This document shows positions 42,757 to 51,322 of a DNA stretch of 64,000 bases, piece after piece. The translations under genes and the position numbers were made by a program. The stretch spans positions 1 through 64,000 of the forward strand of contig CAIRJF010000028.1 of the NCBI GenBank assembly GCA_903878805.1, given 5' to 3'. The DNA comes from an uncultured Verrucomicrobia subdivision 3 bacterium (lineage in GTDB: Bacteria > Verrucomicrobiota > Verrucomicrobiia > Limisphaerales > UBA11358). The notes below the pieces were generated by a model. The model did no database searches, was not told the DNA's origin, and saw nothing but the letters and a program-made list of their open reading frames with translations. Within the stretch, counting starts at the first letter, position 1; every line of letters begins with the position of its first letter.

Positions 42757-43490
42757 TTCAGGAGAAAGCGCGTGAGGAGGTAGTCAAAAATCACGATGAG
42801 CACGATGGAGTTCACCACGGCTTTCGTGACCGAGCGCCCGATGCCGCGCGGGCCGCCGATGGTCACCAAACCCTGATGGCACGAGACCACGCCGATGATG
42901 ATGGCGAAACAAAAACTTTTGAAAACGCCGTTGGCCACGTCGCGCAATTCCACGATGTCGCGCAGGTCGGAAAAGAAGACGCGATACGGTATTTCCATGC
43001 GGTGATTCAAATCCGCCACCGTCGCGCCGCCGAACCAGCCGACCAGCACGGAAAAAACCACGAGTAACGGCAGCGCCACGGCGATGGCGAGAATGCGCGG
43101 CAGCACAAGGTAATGAATCGGGTTGATGTTCATCGTGCGCAACGCGTCAATTTCCTGATACACGCGCATCGAACCCAGCTCCGCCGCCATCGCGGAACCG
43201 ATGCGGCCTGCAATCAAAATCGCCATCATGACCGGCGCGAGTTCCTTGGCGATGGCAATGCCCACGACGCCGCCGACCGCGCTGGGCAAACTGCTTTCCA
43301 CCAGCACCGGTCCGGTCTGCAGCGCGATGACTGCGCCGATGAAAAATGACAGCACGCACACCATGAGCAGACTGGCGTTGCCGATTTCAAAAAACTGGTC
43401 GAACACCTTGTCGCGCTGCCGCCACGCCTGTGGCAGGGCCAGCAGCGTGCGCCAGAAAAGCAGGACAATTTCTCCAATGTTCTCGAACAT
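42753..43490 (-). CDS. MlaE-type ABC transporter permease
   Basis: A 245-residue inner-membrane permease with five to six helices. VGGVVGIAIAKELAPVMMAILIAGRIGSAMAAELGSMRVYQEIDAL, with ELAPV and the EL..M...EIDAL motif, is the family signature; YLVLPRILAIAVALPLL follows. Moves phospholipids between the inner membrane and the MCE protein. Start ATG at 43490, 14 bases after the stop of the unrecognised repeat protein, so it belongs to the larger envelope operon. No mlaB or mlaC neighbours. Confidence 0.95.
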   Translation of the reverse strand: MFENIGEIVLLFWRTLLALPQAWRQRDKVFDQFFEIGNASLLMVCVLSFFIGAVIALQTGPVLVESSLPSAVGGVVGIAIAKELAPVMMAILIAGRIGSAMAAELGSMRVYQEIDALRTMNINPIHYLVLPRILAIAVALPLLVVFSVLVGWFGGATVADLNHRMEIPYRVFFSDLRDIVELRDVANGVFKSFCFAIIIGVVSCHQGLVTIGGPRGIGRSVTKAVVNSIVLIVIFDYLLTRFLLK

Positions 43491-43504
43491 GATTTAAACG
43501 CGTT

Positions 43505-45049
43505 TTATTTGGTGGCGGCGGTCTTGGAAATGGTGAGGTAAAACAGCTTCGTTCGCTGATTTTCTCCGTCACATTGATACTGGAAAAGTCCGAACAGGAG
43601 CGAGACTTTTTTATGCGCCGGCGCGCTTTCGTGGCGATACAAATTCCACAGCAGCGATTCACTGGCCGCGCCGGCCTTGGGATTTTTTTCCGCGCGCCAG
43701 AGCGACCAGAGCGGCGACCAGTTGCGTTCAATGCCCGCATTTTCCGGGACGGCAGGTTCAATGGGTGCGAATATTTGCAGGCGCTCGTTGCCGTTCATCT
43801 CACGATGCCAGGTAAAGAAAGGCCACATATCCACGCGCCGTTTCTGCGCACCAGTCCGGGTGTTTTTTTCAACCGTGTTTTCGTAGAGGTAAAAAACCAC
43901 GCGCGTCCGCCGCAAATCCAGCGGATCGGAATGAGTGCGGCGGTAGGTGTAAAGCGGCCAGAGATAAAAATCACTTTCCTTGATGGCGTTGTGCGACTGG
44001 CCGAAAATTGGAAAGACGCGCGAGGTGGTCTTGCCTTCGCCTCGCGCGAATATGATGATCGGCCACGGCATCTGCCATTCGCGGTAATGTTTTTCGTGGC
44101 TGTCAATCCAAGTAAAAAACGGCCAGATGACGGTGGTTAAATCAATTTCCGGAGAACGGCTGTAAACAAAGAACGGAATGCTGGCGCGGAATTTTTCCGG
44201 CACGTCGGTAGTTTTCGGTCCGGCCAGACTTTTGGTGCGGGTGATGGAAATTTGTTCCGCCGTGTTCGTGCCAATGCGGTTGTTTTGCACGATGCAGAAT
44301 GGCCAAAGATAAAAGTAGCGGTTGTATCCGGCAATGGTTGCAACGTCGCCAAAGCCATTCGTCTGGAGCGTGGGAATTTTATTTTCATGCCCGGCCAGCG
44401 GCCAGATTTTCCAGCCATGCATACCGTCGCCGTTGCGAATCGCGCCGATGGGATAAAAATAATTGTCCGTGACGACATCCTTCTTCCACGTTTTGCTGTA
44501 AATGGGAAACATCACGAAATGGATCTGGTCGTGCGCGAGGCGGTGTTTCAGCGTGCCGTAAAAGGGCGCGACGGCGGTGTAGTTCAAGTTCGTATCTGCC
44601 GTTGAGCGTTGGTAAAAATAAATCGGATACAACGTGTGACGCGTGACGGTGGCATCGGTCGGCTCTTGTCCGCCGGCAAAACTGAGGAGTTGGAAAAATT
44701 GCCAGCGCCACTCTTGGCCATACTGCATCCGCGTGAGAATCGGATACAAAAAATCGTAGTTCGTGTATTCCACGGACGGATTTTTTACGGACGAAAAAAA
44801 CGGCGGCAGAGCGAAGGTGTGTTCGTCCTCGGTCTGCTGCGTGTAATAAAACGGCCCGGCGGCCTCGGTGCGATAGCCGGCTTCGAGCGTAAGATTGAAG
44901 CGATCGAAAATAAATCCGAAGTTGTTGGCTTCGCTGGCTACGGCTGGGTGCGTCAACCCAATGAGCATGAAAACGATAAACAGCAAAATCCTGCGGCTTA
45001 AAGCCAAAGGCTTGGTTTTTTCCGTTATCGTTATTCCAATTGCTAACAT
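43505..45049 (-). CDS. Uncharacterised secreted protein with repeated aromatic-Pro motifs
   Basis: A 514-residue protein I cannot assign. A basic N-terminus and hydrophobic segment (RRILLFIVFMLIGLTHPAVA) look like a signal peptide cleaved near SEANN. The mature part opens DRFNLTLEAGYRTE and then repeats a motif of the form aromatic/Leu-x-Pro-hydrophobic-aromatic about every 25-40 residues: LYPIYFY, VAPFY, MFPIYS, IWPLAG, LWPFC, IPFFVYS, IWPFFTW, MPWPIIIF, VFPIFG, LWPLYTY, MWPFFTW, IFAPIE, SPLWSLW. The pattern implies a repetitive beta-structure, perhaps an outer-membrane barrel or a beta-propeller. It lies between an RND transporter and mlaEFD with tight spacing, so an envelope lipid role is likely by context. 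Confidence 0.7.
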   Translation of the reverse strand: MLAIGITITEKTKPLALSRRILLFIVFMLIGLTHPAVASEANNFGFIFDRFNLTLEAGYRTEAAGPFYYTQQTEDEHTFALPPFFSSVKNPSVEYTNYDFLYPILTRMQYGQEWRWQFFQLLSFAGGQEPTDATVTRHTLYPIYFYQRSTADTNLNYTAVAPFYGTLKHRLAHDQIHFVMFPIYSKTWKKDVVTDNYFYPIGAIRNGDGMHGWKIWPLAGHENKIPTLQTNGFGDVATIAGYNRYFYLWPFCIVQNNRIGTNTAEQISITRTKSLAGPKTTDVPEKFRASIPFFVYSRSPEIDLTTVIWPFFTWIDSHEKHYREWQMPWPIIIFARGEGKTTSRVFPIFGQSHNAIKESDFYLWPLYTYRRTHSDPLDLRRTRVVFYLYENTVEKNTRTGAQKRRVDMWPFFTWHREMNGNERLQIFAPIEPAVPENAGIERNWSPLWSLWRAEKNPKAGAASESLLWNLYRHESAPAHKKVSLLFGLFQYQCDGENQRTKLFYLTISKTAATK

Positions 45050-45121
45050 CGTTTTATGTGCCTTGAAAAGGCAGCTTTTAACATTGAGATTGACTTTAGT
45101 GGTATGTCGCTTAAATTTATT

Positions 45122-47911
45122 TCACTTGAGGTTTTGCCTCGGTTCCTCCTGACCCGGTGTTGGCGATGCGTCGTCAGCATCGGGTTTTTTATTTTCCACC
45201 AGCGGCTGCCAGCGGCCAATCAAATTCAAAAGTGCGGGCAAAAATGTCAGCGCCGCGACCATGCACATCGCGATGCCGACGGACATGATGTAGCCGAGGC
45301 TGTGTATACCGCGATGTTGCGCGAGGATGAGACTGCCGAATCCCGCGATGGCCGTCAATCCCGACACGAGCACCGCCTTGCCCGTGCTGCGCGCCAGAAT
45401 GCCCGGCGTGCGCTCCTCAGCGTAGCGGTTCAAAATGTGAATGCCATTCGTTACGCCGATGCCGATGACGAGCGGCAGCGTCATGATGTTTGCCGGGTTG
45501 AACGGCACGGCATTCCAGCCCATCAGCCCGACCAGCCACAAAGTTCCCAGCCCAACGGGAATTAAAGAAAGCACCACCGCCGCGAAACTGCGGAAATGGA
45601 AAAATACCATCACTGCGATTGCGCCGAGCGAATACCACGCGGCCGTGATGTAGCTGTCTTTGAGCAAGGTCGTGTATTCCAACAGCTGCACTGGCGTGCC
45701 GGTGATGACGGGCGTGTTGCGGTCTTCCGGGTCCAGAGCCTGGCGCAGCGCCAGGACAAATTCTTTTTGATTATCATGCTGCCAGACGTCTTTTTTGGGA
45801 TAGACCTGCAATAAAAATTTTCCGGTCACGCCCACGAAACGGTCGCGCAACGCCGGTGGCAAATCGGCGGTGTGCAGCGGCGCGCGGTCGTCCTGATTTT
45901 GCAAATTCTGGAACGTCCGGCGCAAATCATCAAACAGCGCCTGCTGATAGGCGGCCAATTTTTCACCATGTTCGCCGAGTGCCAGATTGTCGCCCGCGAG
46001 CATCGTGCGGCGCAGTTCCAGCACCGATTTTTGCAGCGACGAGAGCTGTCGGGCGAGCAACGCATCGGTCTGGCTGACCTCTTGCAATGCGGAGCCGAGA
46101 TAACCGGAGAATGAATACAGCGTCCGGCTCAATTGATAGACATCCACCGGCCGCATGTCGGGCGCGCTGAAATCCAGCGGCGCGACCGTCGCCTTGATGT
46201 CGGAAATCAACTGCAATTTTGCCCCCTGCTCCTGATGCAAAAACCCGGCGATGGATTCCACGTCTGCCACCACGTTGGTCAGCGTGCGGATTTTTTTCTC
46301 CAGCATCACGGCTTCGTCGAGGTTATCCGCGACCACCGCGCCGAACAGCACAGATTTGTCTGCCGAATCAATCAGCTTCTGTTCATATACCACCGCCGGC
46401 AAGCCCGCGCTCTGCATGTTCAACAAATTGTAGTCAAAAAAAACTTTTCGCGCTTCGACCGCCGCCGCTAGGCTCACCGTTACAATGACCAGCGTGACCA
46501 GCACCGGACGTTCCAGCCAAAAACTCTCGATGCGCGCCCGCCGTGCGTCCTCGTGGATTTCGTGGTCGAGGACATTTTGTTTTCCGCGCAGTAACATGAC
46601 CGGCAGAATCGTCAGCATCGGCACGAGACAAATCATCAAGCCGCCGCCGCAGATGACGCCCATTTCCTTGATGCCCTTGAAATCCGTGAACGCCATCGCC
46701 GCGAACGCGCCCGCCGTTGTCAGCGCGCCCATGAAAATTCCCTGGCCGGTGAAGACCATCGCCTTGGTCAGCGCCTCCGCCTCCGTTTTGCCGTGGCGCA
46801 ATTCCTCCTCGTAACGCGTGATGAGATGCACGCCGAAGTCAATCGCCAGCCCAATCAACATCGGCAAAAACGTAATCGTCAAAATGTTCAGATGCCCGAC
46901 CGTCACCGTCGCAAAGGCAAACGTATAGGCCAGCCCGAACAGCAGGCAAATAATCGCTTTGATTGGCCGGCCCGTTTCGTTGTAGCCGTAAATAAAAATA
47001 ATCGCGCACAACACCAGCGACACGATGCCCGCCACCGTCGTGTCATTTTGCGACTGCGCCATTTCGTCGTGTTCCAAAACCGGTTCACCCGTCAGCCCCG
47101 CGTTCACGCCGGAAACCTCCTGCCGCGTCTGTTGCACCAGTTCGCGGATGCGTTCCACCGCCGCGCCGTTCAAGTCGTCGCGCGGCGCGTGTGCGGTGAC
47201 GAGAAAAATGTTTCCGTGGTTGAACGTGATGTAAGTTCCCGTCGTCGCCTCGTCGCCCGCGCTGAACAACGCGGTGACGCCCGGCGAAGGTGGCGCGCCG
47301 GATCGTTCAATGCTGTCCTGCGCCTGCTGCAAGATGCGTTGCAGTGCTGGCAGCGATTTGACCAGCGCGTCGTTCTGCGCATTCTGCTCGCGCTTGGCCG
47401 TGCGGAACTGCGTGTTGACCAAATCAAAAAACGAAACCAGGTTCGTCGTCTGCGAAAATTTCTGGATGAACGGCAAATCATCCTTCAGCGTGTCGCGCAA
47501 ACCCGCGAGATCCGTTTCCGGCACGAACAGCAGCGCCTTGTTGCCCATCATCGTCAGGTCGCCCTTGTAAAAAACGTCCTTGAACAAATTCGTTTCCGCC
47601 TCCAGCCGCGCGCCGAGCCGCTCGACGAACTGCCGGTTCTTCTCGATGTTCTCGCTTTCCACCACCACCACGAGATCTTCCTGCTGCGGAAATTCTTTTT
47701 GAAATTCCAAGAAGTTGTGGTGGTAACGCTGGTTGCCGCCCACGAGATTATTTCGATCCGTGTCGAACTGGAGAAATTTCACCGTGACCGCGATGCACAG
47801 GAAAAATAAAACCACCTGCGGCCAGAAAAACCAGTGTGGACGGCGGACGATGGCAGCGGCGAGCTTGCCCAGCCACCGTCCAAGAAAACTGTCTGGACTC
47901 AACGCTTTCAT
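45122..47911 (-). CDS. RND-family (MMPL/HpnN-like) transporter
   Basis: A 929-residue inner-membrane RND exporter with two copies of one helix + large periplasmic domain + five helices. The first half has VSLVLCAIIFIYGYNETGRPIKAIICLLFGLAYTF and the charged-helix motif LPMLIGLAIDFGVHLITRYEEE, the second SLIPVGLGTLWLVGLMGWNAVPFNPANIMTLPLVIGIGVTNGIHILNRYAEE. Proton-relay Asp (IDFG) is present in the first half; the second half has Thr-Asn (GVTNG) there instead. The nearest recognised type is the HpnN/MMPL group that moves hopanoids or other lipids to the outer membrane. No adaptor or TolC adjacent. Confidence 0.9.
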   Translation of the reverse strand: MKALSPDSFLGRWLGKLAAAIVRRPHWFFWPQVVLFFLCIAVTVKFLQFDTDRNNLVGGNQRYHHNFLEFQKEFPQQEDLVVVVESENIEKNRQFVERLGARLEAETNLFKDVFYKGDLTMMGNKALLFVPETDLAGLRDTLKDDLPFIQKFSQTTNLVSFFDLVNTQFRTAKREQNAQNDALVKSLPALQRILQQAQDSIERSGAPPSPGVTALFSAGDEATTGTYITFNHGNIFLVTAHAPRDDLNGAAVERIRELVQQTRQEVSGVNAGLTGEPVLEHDEMAQSQNDTTVAGIVSLVLCAIIFIYGYNETGRPIKAIICLLFGLAYTFAFATVTVGHLNILTITFLPMLIGLAIDFGVHLITRYEEELRHGKTEAEALTKAMVFTGQGIFMGALTTAGAFAAMAFTDFKGIKEMGVICGGGLMICLVPMLTILPVMLLRGKQNVLDHEIHEDARRARIESFWLERPVLVTLVIVTVSLAAAVEARKVFFDYNLLNMQSAGLPAVVYEQKLIDSADKSVLFGAVVADNLDEAVMLEKKIRTLTNVVADVESIAGFLHQEQGAKLQLISDIKATVAPLDFSAPDMRPVDVYQLSRTLYSFSGYLGSALQEVSQTDALLARQLSSLQKSVLELRRTMLAGDNLALGEHGEKLAAYQQALFDDLRRTFQNLQNQDDRAPLHTADLPPALRDRFVGVTGKFLLQVYPKKDVWQHDNQKEFVLALRQALDPEDRNTPVITGTPVQLLEYTTLLKDSYITAAWYSLGAIAVMVFFHFRSFAAVVLSLIPVGLGTLWLVGLMGWNAVPFNPANIMTLPLVIGIGVTNGIHILNRYAEERTPGILARSTGKAVLVSGLTAIAGFGSLILAQHRGIHSLGYIMSVGIAMCMVAALTFLPALLNLIGRWQPLVENKKPDADDASPTPGQEEPRQNLK

Positions 47912-47917
47912 CCTGCG

Positions 47918-48253
47918 TCACGCCTTTTCGACAAAAACCGCCGTGCCGTAGCACAACACTTCCGTGATGCCCGGCGCGATTTCCGTGGCGTCGTAGCGCA
48001 CACCGATGACCGCGTTCGCGCCCAACTCACCCGCGTGCGTCAGCATGAGGTTGAACGTGTCCTCGCGCGCGCGTTCGCAAAGGTTCGTGTAGAGCGTGAT
48101 GTTGCCGCCGAAGAGCGCCTGCAAACTCGCGCCGACGTTGCCGATGATGGAGCGCGACCGCACCATGATGCCGCGCACCACGCCGAACGATTTCGTGATG
48201 CGGAAGCCCGGCAGTTCAAACGCCGTCGTCGTCAGGGGATGGGTCAGACTCAT
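47918..48253 (-). CDS. YbjQ-like protein (UPF0145 / DUF74)
   Basis: A 111-residue protein from an ATG at 48253 ([17 protein letters not shown]). The sequence [71 protein letters not shown] matches the YbjQ family of pentameric small proteins of unknown, sometimes proposed metal-binding, function. It lies six bases upstream of the RND gene and so seems to be the first gene of the envelope operon. An in-frame ATG at 48289 could extend it by 12 basic residues. Confidence 0.88.
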   Translation of the reverse strand: MSLTHPLTTTAFELPGFRITKSFGVVRGIMVRSRSIIGNVGASLQALFGGNITLYTNLCERAREDTFNLMLTHAGELGANAVIGVRYDATEIAPGITEVLCYGTAVFVEKA

Positions 48254-48355
48254 ACGGCGGAGATTGAACACGACGCGACGCATCCGCAAAAGTCAAAACT
48301 TGCGCCGGATTTCCAGATTTGCCTTAACGATTCGCGGACGTTAACATTTTTCGCA

Positions 48356-50383
48356 ATGCACGAGAACACGAACGCCGAGACCACGCCGCCAAACCCGGAA
48401 CGCAAAACTTTGGATGACCGCGCCAAGATGACCGAACTGGAGCGCATCCGGCATTCTGCCGCGCACGTGCTGGCCACGGCTATTTTGAGAATTTGGCCGG
48501 ACGCGCAGTTCGCCTACGGGCCGCCGGTCGAAAATGGATTTTATTACGACGTGGAATTGCCGCACCGCATCTCGCCGGAAGATTTCGAGAAGATTGAAGC
48601 CGAGATGAAAAAGGAAATTAAGGCGAACAATCCTTTTGAAAAACTCACGGTGACGCGCGAACAGGCCATTGCGGATGCCAATTCCGGTCGGCTCGGTGGA
48701 TTAACGGAACGTCCGAATGGCGCGTCGAAATTCAAATTGGATTTGCTCAAGCAGATTCCCGAAGGCGAGGCGATTTCCTATTTCAAGAACGGCGATTTCA
48801 TTGACCTGTGCGCCGGGCCGCATGTGATGCGCACGGGCAACATCGGCGCGTTCAAGCTCACCAGCGTGGCCGCCGCGTATTACAAGGGCGATGAAAAAGG
48901 TCCGCAGCTCCAGCGCATCTACGGCACGGCGTTCAAGAACAAGACCGCGATGGACGAATATTTCAAGATGCTCGAGGAGGCCAAGCGCCGCGACCATCGC
49001 AAGATCGGCGCGGAGATGGGGCTGTTCGCGATTGACACGGAATTTGTCGGGCCGGGCATGCCCCTGTGGCTGCCCAAGGGCACGGTGCTCGTCGAGGAAC
49101 TGGAGAAGCTGGCCAAGGAAACCGAATTCGCCGCCGGCTACGTCCGCGTCCGCACGCCGCATTTGGCGCGGGAGAAAATGTATAAAACTTCCGGCCATCT
49201 GCCTTACTACGCGGAGAGCATGTTTCCGCCAATGACGATGGTTGAAGAGGATAACAAGAAACGTCTTCATGAACTTGAACAGCAGGAGGCTGACATTGCT
49301 TCAAAGCTACGTAATCAATTGAAGAACCTAACTCCTGATTTGGCAGAAAAAGATAAAGAAGTGTTAATGCTTCGGACAGTGATGGGCAAACTGCAGTTTG
49401 ATCAAGGCTTACTTAGCGAGCGTTATTACCTCAAAGCCATGAACTGCCCGCATCATCACCGCATTTTTGCGGCTGAACCGCACAGTTATCGCGACCTGCC
49501 GTTGCGCCTTGCGGAATACGGCACTTGCTATCGCTACGAACAGAGCGGCGAGTTGTTCGGCCTCATGCGCGTGCGTTCGCTCAACATGAACGACGCCCAC
49601 ATCTATTGCACCGAGGAGCAGTTCGCCGACGAGTTCCGCGCCGTGAACGACATGTATCTGAAGTATTTCAAAATCTTCGGCCTCGAAAAATATCAGATGC
49701 GCTTCAGCACGCACGCGGCGGAAGGGCTGGGCAAGAAATACGTCAACGAGCCGGAGCTGTGGAAGAAGACCGAGGACATGGTGCGCAAGGTGTTGATCGA
49801 ATCCGGCATCAACTACGTGGAGGTCGCCAACGAGGCGGCGTTCTACGGGCCGAAGATTGACGTGCAGGTGTGGAGCGCCATCGGCCGCGAATTCACCATC
49901 GCTACGAATCAGGTGGACTTCGCCGTGCCCGCCAAGTTCGGCCTCACCTATCGCGACAAGGACAACTCGAACAAGACGCCGTTGTGCATCCATCGCGCGC
50001 CGCTCGGCACGCATGAGCGGTTCATCGGCTTCCTCATCGAGCATTACGCGGGCAACTTCCCGCTCTGGCTCGCGCCGGATCAGGTGCGCGTCATCACGCT
50101 CAACGACGACGAGGCGCTGATCAACTACGCCAAAGGAATTGTCAGCGAGCTGCGCACTCAAGGCGTCCGTGCGGAAGGTGAATACGGCACGGATCCGATG
50201 AAGGCGAAGATCGCCAACGCGGAACAGTTGCGCGTCCACACGATGCTGGTCATCGGCGCGCGCGACATGGAAGCTGGCGCGGTGAGCGTGCGTCTGCACG
50301 GCAAAGGCAACGTCGGCGCGAAACCCAAGGCCGAGGCGATCGCGGATATTGTGGCGAGCATCAAAGAGCGGCGGGCAAATTAA
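48356..50383 (+). CDS. thrS: Threonyl-tRNA synthetase, no TGS domain, with an AT-rich insert
   Basis: A 675-residue class II synthetase from the ATG at 48356. The editing domain is recognised by H33-SAAH37 and, later, CAGPHV; the catalytic core by YKTSGHLPYYAESMFPP, MNCPHH (zinc Cys), YRDLPLRLAEYGTCYRYEQSG, NDAHIYC (zinc His) and THERFIGFLIEHYAG (zinc His), and the anticodon domain follows. The TGS domain (about 60 residues) present in E. coli ThrS before the editing domain is replaced by a 25-residue hydrophilic start. Residues about 299-356 form an extra helical, charged segment (HELEQQEADIASKLRNQLKN) between motif 2 flanks; its DNA is about 40% GC versus about 60% around it. Confidence 0.95.
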   Translation: MHENTNAETTPPNPERKTLDDRAKMTELERIRHSAAHVLATAILRIWPDAQFAYGPPVENGFYYDVELPHRISPEDFEKIEAEMKKEIKANNPFEKLTVTREQAIADANSGRLGGLTERPNGASKFKLDLLKQIPEGEAISYFKNGDFIDLCAGPHVMRTGNIGAFKLTSVAAAYYKGDEKGPQLQRIYGTAFKNKTAMDEYFKMLEEAKRRDHRKIGAEMGLFAIDTEFVGPGMPLWLPKGTVLVEELEKLAKETEFAAGYVRVRTPHLAREKMYKTSGHLPYYAESMFPPMTMVEEDNKKRLHELEQQEADIASKLRNQLKNLTPDLAEKDKEVLMLRTVMGKLQFDQGLLSERYYLKAMNCPHHHRIFAAEPHSYRDLPLRLAEYGTCYRYEQSGELFGLMRVRSLNMNDAHIYCTEEQFADEFRAVNDMYLKYFKIFGLEKYQMRFSTHAAEGLGKKYVNEPELWKKTEDMVRKVLIESGINYVEVANEAAFYGPKIDVQVWSAIGREFTIATNQVDFAVPAKFGLTYRDKDNSNKTPLCIHRAPLGTHERFIGFLIEHYAGNFPLWLAPDQVRVITLNDDEALINYAKGIVSELRTQGVRAEGEYGTDPMKAKIANAEQLRVHTMLVIGARDMEAGAVSVRLHGKGNVGAKPKAEAIADIVASIKERRAN

Positions 50384-50390
50384 ATTTATT

Positions 50391-50651
50391 ATGAGAAAAA
50401 TTATCCTGTTAATTATCGTTCTGGCGGCGGGAATCGCGCTGGGCATTTATTTCCAAAAGCAAGCGAAGGCGCAAAAGATTGAGAATCAGGCGCAGACGGA
50501 CGCCGACAAAGCCGGAGATGCCATCAAGGAAGGTGTGCAAAAAACGGAGAGCATCGCGACGAATGTGGCGGCGGATGTCAAAGTCGGGGCACAAAAATTC
50601 AGCGAGTTCACGACCAACGCGGTCGGCGAAATCAAAGCAAAAATGCCGTGA
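50391..50651 (+). CDS. Small anchored helical protein (YtxH/DUF883-like in style)
   Basis: An 86-residue protein: one N-terminal helix (KIILLIIVLAAGIALGIYF) followed by a charged, Ala-rich amphipathic stretch (ADKAGDAIKEGVQKTESIATNVAADVKVGAQKFSEFTTNAVGEIKAKM) resembling LEA-like or DUF883/YtxH-like membrane-surface proteins. No enzymatic motif. It follows thrS by seven bases and its stop overlaps the MarC GTG start (GTGA), so thrS, this gene and marC are coupled. Confidence 0.7.
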   Translation: MRKIILLIIVLAAGIALGIYFQKQAKAQKIENQAQTDADKAGDAIKEGVQKTESIATNVAADVKVGAQKFSEFTTNAVGEIKAKMP

Positions 50652-51259
50652 GCTGGAACGAATTATTTTTTGATTTCGTGACGCTGTGGGTGACGATTGA
50701 TCCCGTTGGCACGGTGCCGTTGTATCTTTCTGTGACCAAGGATTTGTCGGCGCAGGCGCGCAAACGCGCGGCGATGCGGGCGACGCTGATCGCATTCTGC
50801 ATCCTCGCCGCGTTTCTTTATCTCGGCCAATACCTGTTGGAAGTGATGCGCATCGAGATGCTGTCGTTCCAGATTGCGGGCGGCATCGTGCTGTTCCTCT
50901 TCGCGCTGTCCATGATTTTTGACAAGTCGTCGGGAACGGCGGCACTGGCGGATGAGGGGCATGACGTGGCGGTGTTCCCGCTGGCGATGCCGTCCATCGC
51001 GACGCCGGGCGCGCTGCTGTCCGTGGTCGTGCTGACGGACAACAACACGCACAATTTTTTACAGCAGACTCTTACCTGCGCGGTGATGGCGCTGGTGCTT
51101 GCCCTGACCTTGGTCATGATGCTATTGAGTAATAAATTTATCGCCCTCATCGGCCGTTCGGGGGCAAACATTTTGAGCCGCGCGATGGGCATGATCCTTT
51201 CCGCCGTGGCGGTGGAGATGGTTTATAGCGCCGTCAAAGGGCAACTGGGGCCGGGTTGA
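50648..51259 (+). CDS. MarC family integral membrane protein (second copy)
   Basis: A 203-residue six-helix membrane protein. It starts with GTG at 50648: MSWNELFFDFVTLWVTIDPVGTVPLYLSVTKDL, with the MarC 'DP.GT.P' motif, and has the internal second motif FPLAMPSIATPGALLSVVVL. Family function is unproven. It differs strongly from the MarC at 9784-10419, so the two are old paralogues. Translationally coupled to the small anchored protein. Confidence 0.9.
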   Translation: MSWNELFFDFVTLWVTIDPVGTVPLYLSVTKDLSAQARKRAAMRATLIAFCILAAFLYLGQYLLEVMRIEMLSFQIAGGIVLFLFALSMIFDKSSGTAALADEGHDVAVFPLAMPSIATPGALLSVVVLTDNNTHNFLQQTLTCAVMALVLALTLVMMLLSNKFIALIGRSGANILSRAMGMILSAVAVEMVYSAVKGQLGPG

Positions 51260-51322
51260 TGCGCTGGGTGCGGCGCAGAAATTTTGGCTGCGATTCGCGT
51301 GCGGCGTGGTTAGCATCGCGGA

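Noticed and set aside
47834..48355. Upstream extension of thrS through the ybjQ-like region
   Set aside because: The extension is antisense to the YbjQ-like and RND genes and has no synthetase similarity; the ATG at 48356 is the natural start.
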